From: Methanocaldococcus villosus KIN24-T80
GTDB lineage: Archaea > AGJL01 > Methanococci > Methanococcales > Methanocaldococcaceae
Assembly: GCF_000371805.1 (NCBI RefSeq)
Contig: NZ_AQUK01000001.1
Span: 310,001 to 374,000 of the forward strand
DNA length: 64,000 nucleotides
Reading direction: 5' to 3'
The position numbers were made by a program, and so were the translations under genes. The notes under the pieces are model-generated. The model had not been told where the DNA came from and ran no database searches. It worked only from the letters and a program-made list of their open reading frames with translations. The first letter of the stretch is position 1. Every line of letters begins with the position of its first letter. Shown here in pieces: positions 40,856 through 51,134 of the stretch.

Positions 40856-42752
40856 CTCTAATAGCATCTAAATTGTTAGGGGCATAAGTCTGTTTTTTAA
40901 ATAACCTTCTAACAGTTTCTGAGAAATCTATACATTTACTTTCTTCTCCATGTACCATTATAACCTTTTCTGGAGAAGGTTTAACTTTTCTAATATATTT
41001 TATTAATTGTTTTCTATCACTATGTCCAGAAAAACCTTCTATTGTATATACTGAAAGATTCACAGGGATGGATTTTGTCTTTCCATTTCTTGTAACTATT
41101 GGTATTTCTTTCCACCCTCTCTGTATTTTCCTACCTAATGTTCCTTCAGCTTGATAACCTACAAATATAATAGCATTCTTTTCATCTGGAGCAAGATTTT
41201 TAAAATATTCTAAACTAGGCCCTCCTGTTAGCATTCCAGATGTTGCTAAAATTATACAAGGTTCATCACTATCTATAATATTCCTTCTTTCATTTGTACT
41301 ACCAACTCTCTTAAACACATCAGATAAGAATGGATTATCTCCTTCATGGAATATTTTTTGTCTAATCTCTTTTGAAAGATATTCAGGATATGCTGTGTGT
41401 ATGGCAGTAGCTTCCCATATCATACCATCTAAATAAACTGGAGCATTAAATATTCCTTGATTATACCCTTCCTCTAAAACCAACATTAATTCTTGAGCCC
41501 TACCAACACCAAATACTGGGATTAGAACTTTTCCATTCTTGTCTATTGTTTCACTTACAACTTTTAATAACTCCCTTTCAGCTTCTTCTCTACTTGGCAG
41601 AACATCATCATAACCTCCATATGTAGATTCTATTATCAGTGTTTCTAACCTTGGGAATTGGCATACAGCAGGTTCTAAAAGTCTTGAAGGTTCAAACTTT
41701 ATATCTCCTGTATATGCTAAATTATACAACCCTTCACCAAAGTGAAGATGGGCTATTGCTGATCCTAACACATGACCAGCATTGTGAAGAGTTAATTTTA
41801 TAGTAGGGCTTATATCTGTTGTTACTCCATAATCTATAGGTATTGTGTGTTTAACACATGTTTTTATATCTTTTGCAGAGTATGGAAGAGGTTTTCCCTC
41901 TTTCATAGCTATATCTAGATAATCTTTCTGTAGTAATGTCATTAAGTCTCTTGTAGGTCTTGTACAATATACAGGCCCATCATATCCATATCTAAACAAT
42001 CCAGGTACAAAACCACAGTGATCAAGATGGGCATGTGTTATGATCACAGCATCTAGGTCTTCTATAGAAAACTCTGGAGCTTCAAAATGGGGAAAGGTTT
42101 TATCATCATAAGCAACATTTATTCCACAGTCAAGCAAAACCCTTGTATCTGGAGTTTGAACTAATAAACATGATCTTCCAACTTCTCTAGCCCCTCCTAA
42201 AAAAGACACTCTTATCCAATAATCTCCTTTAATAACTACATCCCTATGAATTCTTCTACCAATTCTTCTTAATATCTCTTTAACCTCATCTCTCTCCCTA
42301 TAGAGTGTAGCCCTAATAGCTTTTATTGTTTCTGATTGAATTGGAGGCACTCTAACTGGCTTTGGAGCCCATTTTATAGCTTTTTTTATTTCTTCTAATG
42401 TTTTTCCTTCTTTTCCTATAACTAAACCAGGTTTTTTTGATTCTATAATAACTTCTCCAGTGTTTGGATCAAAAACACAATTTACTATTCCTGCATCTTC
42501 AGGAACAATTTCTAAAATTTTTTTCTTAGCTAGTTCTGGTTCTAATAAAACAGAAGGGTCTGGTCTTACACTAATTCTTTTTCTTAAGTCTTTAGCTAAT
42601 TTTTTTACAATCTCATTAGTAAAAACTTCTGGATTTTTAACATAAATAACTAATTCTGGTCCTTCAAACTGAACATCAATAATTTTAGCTTCTTTTGGAG
42701 ATCGTTTTATAATTTCCTTCTTTAAGTTTTCTAAAATCTCTTCAGCTGACAA
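40848..42752 (-). CDS. Transcription termination/3'-end processing factor aCPSF1 (FttA)
   Basis: A 634-residue archaeal CPSF73 homolog. Residues 1-145 hold two KH domains (PGLVIGKEGKTLEEIKKAI). The metallo-beta-lactamase core has HAHLDHCG as the zinc motif, and the beta-CASP part ends with GFSGHSDRKQLIKYI and VMVHGEESKCIDF. The protein cleaves nascent RNA at U-rich tracts and terminates transcription, consistent with the T-rich gene ends seen here. psmB lies upstream on the same strand, separated by 94 bases. Confidence 0.95.
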   Translation of the reverse strand: MSAEEILENLKKEIIKRSPKEAKIIDVQFEGPELVIYVKNPEVFTNEIVKKLAKDLRKRISVRPDPSVLLEPELAKKKILEIVPEDAGIVNCVFDPNTGEVIIESKKPGLVIGKEGKTLEEIKKAIKWAPKPVRVPPIQSETIKAIRATLYRERDEVKEILRRIGRRIHRDVVIKGDYWIRVSFLGGAREVGRSCLLVQTPDTRVLLDCGINVAYDDKTFPHFEAPEFSIEDLDAVIITHAHLDHCGFVPGLFRYGYDGPVYCTRPTRDLMTLLQKDYLDIAMKEGKPLPYSAKDIKTCVKHTIPIDYGVTTDISPTIKLTLHNAGHVLGSAIAHLHFGEGLYNLAYTGDIKFEPSRLLEPAVCQFPRLETLIIESTYGGYDDVLPSREEAERELLKVVSETIDKNGKVLIPVFGVGRAQELMLVLEEGYNQGIFNAPVYLDGMIWEATAIHTAYPEYLSKEIRQKIFHEGDNPFLSDVFKRVGSTNERRNIIDSDEPCIILATSGMLTGGPSLEYFKNLAPDEKNAIIFVGYQAEGTLGRKIQRGWKEIPIVTRNGKTKSIPVNLSVYTIEGFSGHSDRKQLIKYIRKVKPSPEKVIMVHGEESKCIDFSETVRRLFKKQTYAPNNLDAIRVK

Positions 42753-42846
42753 TATAATCCCCCCTTGATTTTATAAATTTAAATATACTTAAATAAAAAT
42801 TAAAGCTAGTAATGAAAAATAGTCTTGAAAAATAAAAATAATATAA

Positions 42847-43485
42847 TTACTTCTTCTTAGATCTTCTTTTTTTGATTATACAATTTATTTCTTCATCTTC
42901 TAATATTTTAACTCCATCTTTTGAAACTATTGCTAAATTTATTCCATTTCCTGAAAAAGTATCTCTTTCCATTGCTGATTTGAGGGCTTTTATAGCAAGT
43001 TTTATTCCATCTTCAACTTTCATATTTCTATCATATTCTGCTTCTAAAACTCCATATGCTACAGGAGAACCAGAACCTGTTGCTGTAAATGTCTTTTCTT
43101 CACTCATTCCTCCAAGAGGGTCTAAGGTAAATATTTTTGGCCCTTCATTAAGATCATAACCACCAATAATGAGTTGGGTTAAAAAAGGGAAATATCTACT
43201 TGAGTGTAATATATTTGCTAATAATGTAGCACATGCTAATGGGCTTATATTTCTTCCTGTTCTCATCTTATACAATCTTGTTTCAGCTGTTAATAGCCTA
43301 ACTAAAGCTTGAGCATCCCCTACAGATCCTGCTACTGTTAGAGCTATATAATCATCTATTTTATACAATTTTCTTGCTTCTTTATCAGCAACTAAGTTAC
43401 CCATAGAAGCTCTTTTATCCGTTGCAAGGATAACAGCATCATCACAAATTAAACCAACAGTTGTGGTACCTTTCATAATTTCCAT
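42847..43485 (-). CDS. psmB: Proteasome beta subunit
   Basis: A 212-residue precursor of the 20S core protease. A short propeptide MEIMKG is removed to expose the catalytic Thr7 in [11 protein letters not shown]; Lys39 in ATDKRASMG completes the site. The rest is a standard beta fold, ending in a lysine- and arginine-rich tail KKRRSKKK. The alpha subunit is elsewhere. ATG at 43485 follows GGTGAAAAA. Confidence 0.95.
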   Translation of the reverse strand: MEIMKGTTTVGLICDDAVILATDKRASMGNLVADKEARKLYKIDDYIALTVAGSVGDAQALVRLLTAETRLYKMRTGRNISPLACATLLANILHSSRYFPFLTQLIIGGYDLNEGPKIFTLDPLGGMSEEKTFTATGSGSPVAYGVLEAEYDRNMKVEDGIKLAIKALKSAMERDTFSGNGINLAIVSKDGVKILEDEEINCIIKKRRSKKK

Positions 43486-43551
43486 TTTTTCACCAAAGAA
43501 TAAAATAAATAAAAAATAGTTTTATATGGTTTAATTATACAAACCCAATAT

Positions 43552-44421
43552 TTATAAACTTTTTGTTATATTCCTTACAAGCTCTTTTAGGTATTTTGGT
43601 GTAGATAAAAATATAGCCTTATGAACTTCTTCATCATAATATTTTGTTTTAATTTCTTTTAAAGCTTCTCTTATTTTATTTTCATCCACATCTAATGGGT
43701 TATATTTTTTAGAAGCTAATGTAAAACTCCAAAATCCACTGGGATAAGAGGGCATAGGATAGCTGTAAGGCATAATTATCTTAAATCCAGATTCCTTTAA
43801 ATATTTACATATATTCTCAATCAATTTTAAATCATAAAGAGGGCTTTCAGATTGTTGAACCATTAAACCATCATCTTTTAAACATTTATAAACATTCTTA
43901 TAAAATTCCTTTTCAAATAATCCCTTAGCAGGACCTACAGGATCTGGACAATCTACTATGATGACATCATATTTCTTATCTGTTTCAGCAACATATTTTA
44001 TACCATCAGCTATAATTATATTAACCTTTTCATTATCCATCTCACAGCTAAGATTTGGAAGATATTTTCTACAAGCCTCTATAACCTTTTCATCTAATTC
44101 AACAAAATCTACTCTTTCAACCTTCTTATGTTTAACAACTTCTCTAACAGTTCCTCCATCCCCTCCTCCTATAACAAGAACATCTTTAGGATTTGGATGT
44201 GTAAATAGGGGGATGTGAGAGATGAGTTCATGATATATAAATTCATCCCTTTCTGTTGTTTGGAATGTATTGTCTAAAATTAAAACTCTTCCAAAATCAT
44301 AAGTTTCTATAATTGCTATTTCCTGGTATTTTGATTTTTCTAAATATAAAACCTCTTTTACTCTCATAGATAGAGAAATGTTCTCATTGTGATACTCAGT
44401 GAACCATAAATTAAATTTCAC
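43552..44421 (-). CDS. speE: Polyamine aminopropyltransferase (spermidine synthase)
   Basis: A roughly 289-residue class I methyltransferase-fold enzyme that moves aminopropyl from decarboxylated SAM to agmatine or putrescine. [36 protein letters not shown] and [10 protein letters not shown] are the substrate and cofactor motifs. In hyperthermophilic archaea agmatine is the expected acceptor, which fits the adjacent arginine decarboxylase. The start is probably GTG at 44421, with GGTGAT four bases before; ATG at 44427 is possible. Its start overlaps speD. Confidence 0.92.
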   Translation of the reverse strand: MKFNLWFTEYHNENISLSMRVKEVLYLEKSKYQEIAIIETYDFGRVLILDNTFQTTERDEFIYHELISHIPLFTHPNPKDVLVIGGGDGGTVREVVKHKKVERVDFVELDEKVIEACRKYLPNLSCEMDNEKVNIIIADGIKYVAETDKKYDVIIVDCPDPVGPAKGLFEKEFYKNVYKCLKDDGLMVQQSESPLYDLKLIENICKYLKESGFKIIMPYSYPMPSYPSGFWSFTLASKKYNPLDVDENKIREALKEIKTKYYDEEVHKAIFLSTPKYLKELVRNITKSL

Positions 44422-44782
44422 TAGCATCACCTAATCTTATCCCTCTTTTTAGATCTAATATTTCAACATGTCTTGGTTTTAAATATTCTTTTATTACAGG
44501 TAGAGCTTTTGCAGGTTCTACATGAGAGCCACAGGTGAATATATCCATAGCAGCATAACCAAGTTCTGGCCATGTGTGTATAGATATATGACTCTCTGCT
44601 AAAACAGCCACTCCAGTAGCCCCTTGTGGAGAAAATTTATGGGTTTTAACACATATTAATGTAGCCCCGCAAGCTTTAACACTATCTACTAACATCTTCT
44701 CTATTCCTTCTATATCATCTAAAGCTTTTTCATCACACCCCCATAGCTCTAATATTAAATGTTTCCCTAAGAATTTTAACAT
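44411..44782 (-). CDS. speD: S-adenosylmethionine decarboxylase proenzyme
   Basis: A 123-residue pyruvoyl enzyme. It cleaves itself between Glu63 and Ser64 in [13 protein letters not shown], where Ser64 becomes the pyruvoyl group; catalytic Cys and His residues follow in DIFTCGSH. The product, decarboxylated SAM, feeds speE. ATG at 44782 follows GGTGATAAG; the longer open frame upstream to 44833 lies inside pdaD and is not used. Confidence 0.94.
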   Translation of the reverse strand: MLKFLGKHLILELWGCDEKALDDIEGIEKMLVDSVKACGATLICVKTHKFSPQGATGVAVLAESHISIHTWPELGYAAMDIFTCGSHVEPAKALPVIKEYLKPRHVEILDLKRGIRLGDASEI

Positions 44783-44787
44783 TCTTA

Positions 44788-45291
44788 TCACCTCTTGCTT
44801 TTGTACCATAAAGCTGCAGCAGCAAATGCACAACCAATTCTTTCTACTTCATGTTCAACAGCTATACTTTCTATCCTCTTTATATCCCAACCTCTTTCTT
44901 CAAAACCAATTTTTGCCATTTCTCTAACTCTCTCTTCAGCCTCTTTTTTAGAACAAACTCCTTCATATTCCATTATTAAACCACATTTCTCATCATCCTT
45001 AGGAATAGCTACACTAACAGCAGCAGCAATAACTTCTCCAGGGTTTTTACTAATTATATATCCATAAGCTGTAGGCACAAGAGCTCCCATAGGTAGTTTT
45101 GGCAAGGGAACAATTTCAGCCTTTGGAGGCATAATACTACTAATTCTAATTAAATTTACATTCCCTATCCCAGCCTTTAATAAGGCATTATCAAAAGCAT
45201 TAAGCTCTGTTTTTCCCTCACTAGCTCCAGCTACTAAAGACACAGTATTTGGCAATTTAAAAAGATTAGGTGAAATAATGTCAATATTCAT
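44788..45291 (-). CDS. pdaD: Pyruvoyl-dependent arginine decarboxylase
   Basis: A 167-residue proenzyme that turns arginine into agmatine. Self-cleavage occurs between Ser51 and Ser52 in [23 protein letters not shown] and [17 protein letters not shown] are typical of the family. It starts the polyamine operon pdaD-speD-speE, five bases before speD, so two self-processing pyruvoyl enzymes are encoded side by side. ATG at 45291 follows GGTGATGAGCAA. Confidence 0.94.
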   Translation of the reverse strand: MNIDIISPNLFKLPNTVSLVAGASEGKTELNAFDNALLKAGIGNVNLIRISSIMPPKAEIVPLPKLPMGALVPTAYGYIISKNPGEVIAAAVSVAIPKDDEKCGLIMEYEGVCSKKEAEERVREMAKIGFEERGWDIKRIESIAVEHEVERIGCAFAAAALWYKSKR

Positions 45292-45482
45292 TTGCTCATC
45301 ACCTATTTTTTAGTGTTTTTCTAAATTTTTGTTAGTATTTAAATATTAAAAATAGAAATTTGTTAGGTTAGTTATAGATAACTCATATATAAATTATTCG
45401 GTAATTAGGAATAAGAAGAATTATTGTTATTTTTGAAAGAAAATAGATATAAATTTTTATTTTTCATAAAAAAGTTTATTTT

Positions 45483-46163
45483 TTAATTTAAAAATTCTTT
45501 TTCTTTCAAAATAGTTTCTACTGTCTCTCTTAAATATTCATCTTTTCCTATAACTCCAAACGGATAAACAAATACTTTATTATCAATATTTATCCTTGGA
45601 TATTCTGGTTCTATAATAACATCCTCTAAAAGACATCTCTTTAAATAATTTGCTGTTTTTGTTACATTCATTAATTTTGGTGGCTTATATGGAGGATTGT
45701 TCTTTAAAAAATCCCATCTTGTGCCATAATAAACTATATAGTCAGGATTAAATAGTAAAATAACTTCTCCATGTATCTCCAATACCAAAGTCCAAGAAAA
45801 CACCCCTCTAGTAAAACCTAATAACCTACCAAGGTAAGAGGTTTTTGGATTTTCATAAAACACTTTTAAAGTTCTTCCTACAATTCTTGAAAGGGCTTCT
45901 TTTATATGAATATTTTTTGGATTTGTGGGTAGGGAAGTTTTTGGAATAACATTTATAGGTATGCAATTTAATGGTTTTACCATATGTAATGCTAACAGAG
46001 GGTAAAAATAGACTTGATCCTTTTTATTTTTCATTACTATTCCTTCTAAAGGACTATTAAAATCAGCTTTTATAATTTTTCCTCTATATGTATTAAAAGA
46101 TTTATTTAGAGTAAATTCCCCAATCATGTCTTTCCTTAAAGCATGTTTTGGTTTCAACTTCAA
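45483..46163 (-). CDS. Hypothetical protein
   Basis: A 226-residue protein I do not recognise. It is basic and beta-rich, with no membrane segment or signal peptide. Notable stretches are SPLEGIVMKNKKDQVYF, YLGRLLGFTRGVFSWTLVLEI, where a PRC-barrel-like strand pattern is possible, and FNPDYIVYYGTRWDFLKNNPP. It lies between ftr and pdaD on the same strand, with a 191-base AT-rich gap before pdaD that shows only TATA-like elements. Confidence 0.7.
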   Translation of the reverse strand: MKLKPKHALRKDMIGEFTLNKSFNTYRGKIIKADFNSPLEGIVMKNKKDQVYFYPLLALHMVKPLNCIPINVIPKTSLPTNPKNIHIKEALSRIVGRTLKVFYENPKTSYLGRLLGFTRGVFSWTLVLEIHGEVILLFNPDYIVYYGTRWDFLKNNPPYKPPKLMNVTKTANYLKRCLLEDVIIEPEYPRINIDNKVFVYPFGVIGKDEYLRETVETILKEKEFLN

Positions 46164-46187
46164 TACCTCCTTAAAAATTTAAAATTT

Positions 46188-47087
46188 TTATTCAAAGAGC
46201 TCTCTTAATTTTATTTGATATTTTCCTAACTTACCTTCATAGTTTCCTGCGGTAATCTTTTTTACTCCTTTAATTTTTGTAGCTGCCAATATTCCCCTTC
46301 TCATACCTTCTTTTACAGCTTCTTCAGAAATCCCATTAATAACTATTTCATAAACTCCATTAACATCTTCTGGCAAGTCAGTTTCTATCTTACCTTTTAG
46401 GGTTGGGCACATCTTATGATTTGTTGTAGCAACCATAAACTTATATTTTGGATTGCTTGCTCCTACTTTACTACCTGAAGCTACAATTCCCCCAGGGAAT
46501 GGTGTTATAACACCATCTACATTTTTTATGGCATCAACAGCAGCTTCAGCAGCTAATAAAGCTGTTGCATTTGTATCTGCCAATATAAAGAAGTTACCTC
46601 CAGCTATTCCTTTTTTAATACCAAATGTGGATTCAGTTATAAACTCTCCTCCCATGATTGGGATCTTATAAACTTTCCTTCCATACATTTCAGCTTTTTC
46701 TTCAAACCCATCTCCAAAGAATTTTAATTTAAATCCTACTTTAACTTTCTCATCAGCATCTTCCATAGCATCAAATACAGCAGTGGTTGGGCAGGTTAGA
46801 ACACACTGTCCAATTCTCTCAAGCATCTGTTCTTCTAAACCTTTCTTTTTAGGATGACATATTTGAATTATAAATCCTGGTCTTCCATCAGGTGTTTTTG
46901 AAGGTGGGACATATTTCTCTATACCTGCCTCTGCAGGACACATAATAACTGATGTTCCAAAGCCTGTAGCTTCAGTTGCAGCTATTTTTGCCCATCTCTT
47001 TGTAGCTGCTGTTATTAAAATCCTTGATACCCATATTGGAAAAGCTTCAGCAAATGTATCTTCTATATACACTCCATTTATTTCCAT
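46188..47087 (-). CDS. ftr: Formylmethanofuran--tetrahydromethanopterin formyltransferase
   Basis: The second step of CO2-reducing methanogenesis: it moves the formyl group from methanofuran to tetrahydromethanopterin in the cytoplasm. The protein has about 299 residues, normal for Ftr. [19 protein letters not shown] opens it, [19 protein letters not shown] is the conserved core, and [28 protein letters not shown] closes it. ATG at 47087 follows GGTGATAAG; the upstream ATG at 47108 is not needed. It is a marker of a methanogen. Confidence 0.96.
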   Translation of the reverse strand: MEINGVYIEDTFAEAFPIWVSRILITAATKRWAKIAATEATGFGTSVIMCPAEAGIEKYVPPSKTPDGRPGFIIQICHPKKKGLEEQMLERIGQCVLTCPTTAVFDAMEDADEKVKVGFKLKFFGDGFEEKAEMYGRKVYKIPIMGGEFITESTFGIKKGIAGGNFFILADTNATALLAAEAAVDAIKNVDGVITPFPGGIVASGSKVGASNPKYKFMVATTNHKMCPTLKGKIETDLPEDVNGVYEIVINGISEEAVKEGMRRGILAATKIKGVKKITAGNYEGKLGKYQIKLRELFE

Positions 47088-47146
47088 CTTATCACCTAAA
47101 AATTTCAATAATTAATATTATTAGGAGTTATATTATTAATATCTTA

Positions 47147-47437
47147 TTATTTTAACTCCTCTAATAGTGTGTCACACATTTTAATAATATCCTTTAATGC
47201 CTCTTTTAAAACCTCTAAAGGATCCCTACCACCTTCAGTTATAACTGTTATTACTGGATTTGAAATATATCTTCCTGTTTCAGGATCTAAAAGTGGATGT
47301 TCTATGCTATAAGAAGCCATTTTTACTCCTTCTTTTGTTAATAATATATCTTTCAATAAATTTGGTAATGAGTGGTCTTCTCCTATTAACTCTATCTCTA
47401 TTAAATTATCTTTCCTCTCCAATATCTTTATCTCCAT
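47147..47437 (-). CDS. rpoL: RNA polymerase subunit Rpo11 (RpoL)
   Basis: A 96-residue subunit equivalent to eukaryotic Rpb11, pairing with Rpo3 in polymerase assembly. LIGEDHSLPNLLKDILLTKEGV and SYSIEHPLLDPETGRYIS NP-type segments are diagnostic. Its start lies inside the end of the upstream DUF2067 gene, a 32-base overlap in another frame, which implies translational coupling. Confidence 0.94.
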   Translation of the reverse strand: MEIKILERKDNLIEIELIGEDHSLPNLLKDILLTKEGVKMASYSIEHPLLDPETGRYISNPVITVITEGGRDPLEVLKEALKDIIKMCDTLLEELK

Positions 47438-48029
47438 TTATATCCCCTAAAAAATATTTTTTAGCTAAATTTATATCTTTATTTAATACAACCTTACCCT
47501 CTTCCTCTCTAAAAAATCCTTCTCTTAAAGCTTCTTCTACAACCTCTTCAGGAGATTTCTTTTTAATATAGCTAACCATTATAACTAAATTTTTCACAGG
47601 TTTTGAACCAAGGTTTGAGAATCTAATACTTTCAGAGATTTCATGTAAAGATTTCAATATATTTTCAAAAGTTTTAAGATTGACATCAGTTTTTAGAATA
47701 TTTTCATCTTTTAAATACTTAACTTTATAACCAAGATATTTTAAAGTTTCAGCTATAAGATCTTTATTTACAGGATATTTCAATTCAGATAATATATAAG
47801 TGTAAAATCCTTCTTTATCTTTATTATATTTCCTCTTAATCTTTTCTAATATTGCCCTAACAGTTCTATAATTTTCTTCTAGTGATTCATTATCATATCC
47901 AAAAACATCTATCTTTAATCTATTTCCCTTAGATTCTAAAATACAGTCAATTTTGGCTTTCTCCAGAACTTTGCATATTTCCAAAAGTTCATCATCACAG
48001 CTAACTTTAACAAAAAAACTTTTTTTCAT
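47406..48029 (-). CDS. DUF2067-like protein
   Basis: A 207-residue protein of an archaeal family of unknown function (DUF2067 by pattern). It starts KKSFFVKVSCDDELLEIC, and its alternating helices and strands suggest ferredoxin-like repeats. The C-terminal KSPEEVVEEALREGFFREEEGKV segment looks like a small helical domain. It is coupled to rpoL by overlap, so a role near transcription is possible but unproven. Confidence 0.65.
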   Translation of the reverse strand: MKKSFFVKVSCDDELLEICKVLEKAKIDCILESKGNRLKIDVFGYDNESLEENYRTVRAILEKIKRKYNKDKEGFYTYILSELKYPVNKDLIAETLKYLGYKVKYLKDENILKTDVNLKTFENILKSLHEISESIRFSNLGSKPVKNLVIMVSYIKKKSPEEVVEEALREGFFREEEGKVVLNKDINLAKKYFLGDINGDKDIGEER

Positions 48030-48044
48030 AACATCTCACCAAAA

Positions 48045-48470
48045 TTACTTCAATCTCTCCAAAATAATAGCAGGACAGATTTTTTTAATACCCTTAATTT
48101 TACCAATCTTGTTGAAAAGTATCTCTTTTAATTCACTACCATCTCTTGCCCAAATTTCAGTCATAATCATATGATCTCCTGTAGATGTGAATACTTTTTT
48201 AACTTCTTCAAACTTACAAAGCTCTTTTGCAACATCTAAAACATCCTGTGGATCTGTATCAAAACCTGTTAGAGCTATGACATTATATCCTATCTTAGCA
48301 GGTTCTATTACAACAGTATAACCCTTTATTATTCCATTTTCTTCCATTTTTTTAATCCTTTTTCTTATTGAACTTTCACTTGTGTTAAGCTCTTTAGCAA
48401 TTTCTGTAAATGGCTTTCTGGCATCTTTCATCAATATTTCTAATATCTTTCTATCTTTTTCATCTAACAT
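48045..48470 (-). CDS. Lrp/AsnC family transcriptional regulator
   Basis: A 141-residue Lrp-type protein. The winged helix (residues 1-50) reads [34 protein letters not shown], and a RAM/ACT-like domain follows ([22 protein letters not shown] to [10 protein letters not shown]). Related M. jannaschii proteins Ptr1 and Ptr2 activate or repress transcription; I cannot tell which paralog this is. It lies upstream of the DUF2067-rpoL pair by 15 bases. Confidence 0.9.
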   Translation of the reverse strand: MLDEKDRKILEILMKDARKPFTEIAKELNTSESSIRKRIKKMEENGIIKGYTVVIEPAKIGYNVIALTGFDTDPQDVLDVAKELCKFEEVKKVFTSTGDHMIMTEIWARDGSELKEILFNKIGKIKGIKKICPAIILERLK

Positions 48471-48502
48471 AGTATCACAATAATTAATAAAAAAATTTAA
48501 TA

Positions 48503-49366
48503 TTAAAATTTTTTACAAACATTATCTCCGACATTAACCCCTAAATGGTCAGCAACAGGTTTACATTTAGCTTTTAAAATAAAGTATATTGGTTTATCTA
48601 ACTTATATTCTGTTAAACTCTCATAATTCCCCATACCTTTGGAAATGATAATATCAGCTTTATTAAAGTGGTCTAAGAATTCTCTTGAGCATTCTTCTAA
48701 AATTACCCCTATAACATCAGAACCTGTTGTTATCACATTTTCAATCCCTGCAATTTTAGCATCCTCTAAAGTAGCATCATTTAAAATAGGCTCACCTTTA
48801 ACAACAGCTACAACATTTTTTCCATAGCTTTTTATCTCATCTATTAATAATTTATCAAAAACAATCTCTCCAGCATTGTCACATATATAAAGGACGTTAT
48901 TTATTTTATTATTCTTTAGATCTTCCATTAAATTTAATGTGTGATCTATCTTTAATCCCTCATCTAAAGTCTTTTTTAGCATCTCTTCAACATTTATATC
49001 TTTACTGTAAGCTCCATAATCAATAACATTCCCTGCTATTGATAAAATAATCTTTCTCTTTAACCTTTCTAAGTCATTATCAACATTACAAAACTCTTTA
49101 GCATATTTGAGGTATTTTAAAGCTACATCATTTGCTTTCTCTTTAAGTCTTTTATATGGATCTTTACAACCACTAATCTTTTTTAAATACCTATGAACTA
49201 CAGTCCCCATCCATGCAGGAACAGTTGAAGGAGAATAAACTTCTTGAATAACTTTTAAAGTTTCTTTTATTAAATAAAACTGTTTTTCCTCAATATCAGT
49301 AATCTCTTTTGATGCATCAACTACTTGCCTAACAATACAAATAGCACACTCAGGTTTTATTTTCAA
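48503..49366 (-). CDS. DUF89/ARMT1-like metal-dependent phosphatase
   Basis: A 287-residue member of the DUF89 damage-control phosphatase family, archaeal subgroup. The metal site is in [30 protein letters not shown] supplies a second Asp, and [11 protein letters not shown] is the third motif. An N-terminal [12 protein letters not shown] stretch carries two Cys. Family members hydrolyse harmful sugar phosphates in vitro; the natural substrate is not known. Confidence 0.82.
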   Translation of the reverse strand: MKIKPECAICIVRQVVDASKEITDIEEKQFYLIKETLKVIQEVYSPSTVPAWMGTVVHRYLKKISGCKDPYKRLKEKANDVALKYLKYAKEFCNVDNDLERLKRKIILSIAGNVIDYGAYSKDINVEEMLKKTLDEGLKIDHTLNLMEDLKNNKINNVLYICDNAGEIVFDKLLIDEIKSYGKNVVAVVKGEPILNDATLEDAKIAGIENVITTGSDVIGVILEECSREFLDHFNKADIIISKGMGNYESLTEYKLDKPIYFILKAKCKPVADHLGVNVGDNVCKKF

Positions 49367-49436
49367 GCTTTCACCCTAAAGGTTTAATAGTTTTATATTT
49401 CTAACTAAATAATAATTTTATGTTGGTGGTGATATA

Positions 49437-49676
49437 ATGTGTTTAGCAATACCTTGTAAAGTGATAGATATTATAGAAGAAGATGGAGAAAAATATGCTA
49501 TAGCAGAATATAAAGGAGTAAAACAAAAAGCCAAGCTAACACTATTAGAAGATGTAAAAATAGGAGATTATATCTTAATTCATACGGGATATGCTATTGA
49601 GAAGTTAAGTGAAGAAGAAGCAAAACTAAGTTTAGAAGCTTGGGAGGAATTATTTAAAGCTTTAGAAGAAGAATAA
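49437..49676 (+). CDS. hypC: Hydrogenase assembly chaperone HypC
   Basis: A 79-residue HypC/HupF protein. The invariant start MCLAIPCKV has Cys2, which carries the Fe(CN)2CO unit during NiFe cofactor assembly, and [18 protein letters not shown] is the second signature. It would serve FruA and other hydrogenases of this organism. ATG at 49437 follows GGTGGTGAT. Other hyp genes are not in the window. Confidence 0.95.
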   Translation: MCLAIPCKVIDIIEEDGEKYAIAEYKGVKQKAKLTLLEDVKIGDYILIHTGYAIEKLSEEEAKLSLEAWEELFKALEEE

Positions 49677-49679
49677 TTT

Positions 49680-49871
49680 TTATTCTTCTGGTTCAACTTT
49701 TACAGCTCCTGTTGGGCACACATCTTCACAAACTCCACAGTAGGAGCAATCTTCTTCTCTTGCAACTACTACTTTATCCCCTTCTATTTCAAAAACTTCC
49801 ATTGGGCAATTGTTGTAACACTCTGCACACTCTGCTCCTCTACAGATGCTGTAATCTATAGTAACTCCCAA
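49680..49871 (-). CDS. Ferredoxin, two 4Fe-4S
   Basis: A 63-residue ferredoxin. The second cluster is a normal CSYCGVCEDVCP. The first is CRGAECAECYNNCP, where a CX4C spacing replaces the usual CX2C before CX2CX3CP. The start is TTG at 49871 with GGAGG before it; no ATG is in reach. It is convergent with hypC, 3 bases apart, and divergent from the pyrophosphatase gene. Confidence 0.9.
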   Translation of the reverse strand: MGVTIDYSICRGAECAECYNNCPMEVFEIEGDKVVVAREEDCSYCGVCEDVCPTGAVKVEPEE

Positions 49872-49964
49872 ATATACCCCCTCCTAAAATTTTTAATGAA
49901 AAGATTATTGTGTAGTTAATGTATATAAATGTTTCTAAGTTATTAAATAATAGAAGGTGATAAA

Positions 49965-50888
49965 ATGAGATATGTTGTAGGCCATAAGAATCCTGATACA
50001 GATAGTATAGCATCAGCTATAGTCTTAGCCTATTTCTTAGATTGTTATCCAGCAAGATTGGGAAATTTGAATCCTGAAACTGAGTTTGTTTTAAGAAAGT
50101 TTGGAATAATGGAGCCAGAGTTAATAGAGAGTGCTAAAGGTAAAGAGCTTATATTAGTTGATCACTCCGAAAAATCTCAAAGCTTGGATGATTTGGATGA
50201 GGGAAAGCTTTTGGCTATCATTGATCACCATAAAGTAGGTTTAACAACAGTTGAGCCCATACTATACTATGCAAAACCTGTAGGGTCAACAGCTACAATT
50301 ATAGCTGAACTATACTTTAAAAAATGCTTAGATCTTATAGGAGGAAAAAATAAGGAATTGAAACCAGATTTAGCAGGATTATTGCTTTCAGCTATTATTT
50401 CAGATACAGTACTATTTAAATCTCCAACCACTACAGAACTTGATAAAGAAATGGCTAAAAAGCTAGCTGAGATAGCTGGGATAGAAGATATTGAGAAATT
50501 TGGTTTAGAAATATTGAAAGCAAAATCTTCTGTAAGTAAGCTTTCTGCTAATGAAATAATAAATATGGACTTTAAAGATTATGAATTTAATGGAAAGAAA
50601 GTGGGTGTGGGGCAAGTAGAAGTTATTGATATAAGTGAAATAGAAGATAAAAAAGAGGAAATATATAAACTATTGAAAGAAAAATTAGAAAAAGAGGGTT
50701 ATGATCTAATTGTTTTCATGATTACAGATATTATGAAAGAAGGCTCTGAAATGTTAATTATTGGAAATAAAGAGATGTTTGAAAAAGCATTTAATATAAA
50801 ATTAGATGGAGATAGTATATTTTTAGAAGGAGTCATGTCAAGAAAAAAACAAGTTATTCCTCCATTGGAAAGAGCTTATAAGGGATAA
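49965..50888 (+). CDS. ppaC: Manganese-dependent inorganic pyrophosphatase
   Basis: A 307-residue family II pyrophosphatase (DHH fold). VGHKNPDTDSIASAI binds metal, LVDHSEKSQ and IIDHHKVG follow, SDTVLFKSPTTT is typical, and the C-terminal DHHA2 domain ends with SRKKQVIPPLERAY for phosphate binding. There is no CBS insertion. ATG follows GGTGATAAA. Two small unknown genes follow on the same strand. Confidence 0.95.
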   Translation: MRYVVGHKNPDTDSIASAIVLAYFLDCYPARLGNLNPETEFVLRKFGIMEPELIESAKGKELILVDHSEKSQSLDDLDEGKLLAIIDHHKVGLTTVEPILYYAKPVGSTATIIAELYFKKCLDLIGGKNKELKPDLAGLLLSAIISDTVLFKSPTTTELDKEMAKKLAEIAGIEDIEKFGLEILKAKSSVSKLSANEIINMDFKDYEFNGKKVGVGQVEVIDISEIEDKKEEIYKLLKEKLEKEGYDLIVFMITDIMKEGSEMLIIGNKEMFEKAFNIKLDGDSIFLEGVMSRKKQVIPPLERAYKG

Positions 50889-50889
50889 G

Positions 50890-51129
50890 ATGGACTATTC
50901 TTTTATAAAACCTATTTTTAGAGAAAAAATAATAGATATAGATAAAGGATCTTTAAAAACTAAAAGAAAATTTGCTTTCTTATTAGAAAAGGGTGATGTT
51001 TTATTAGAAAAGAGAGAATTTTATGCAAATGATGAAGTTGAAGTTGTTGATAACTATCAAATAACAGACTCTAATAGACCAAAAGAGAAAATTAAACTAT
51101 ATATTATAGAGGATATTATAAAGGAGTGA
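50890..51129 (+). CDS. Hypothetical small protein
   Basis: A 79-residue protein I do not recognise. It is charged and strand-rich (FLLEKGDVLLEKREFYANDEVEVVD), with no cysteines, membrane segment or known motif. It begins one base after ppaC and overlaps the next gene's leader, so it is very likely translated in that operon. Confidence 0.6.
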   Translation: MDYSFIKPIFREKIIDIDKGSLKTKRKFAFLLEKGDVLLEKREFYANDEVEVVDNYQITDSNRPKEKIKLYIIEDIIKE

Positions 51130-51134
51130 TATTT

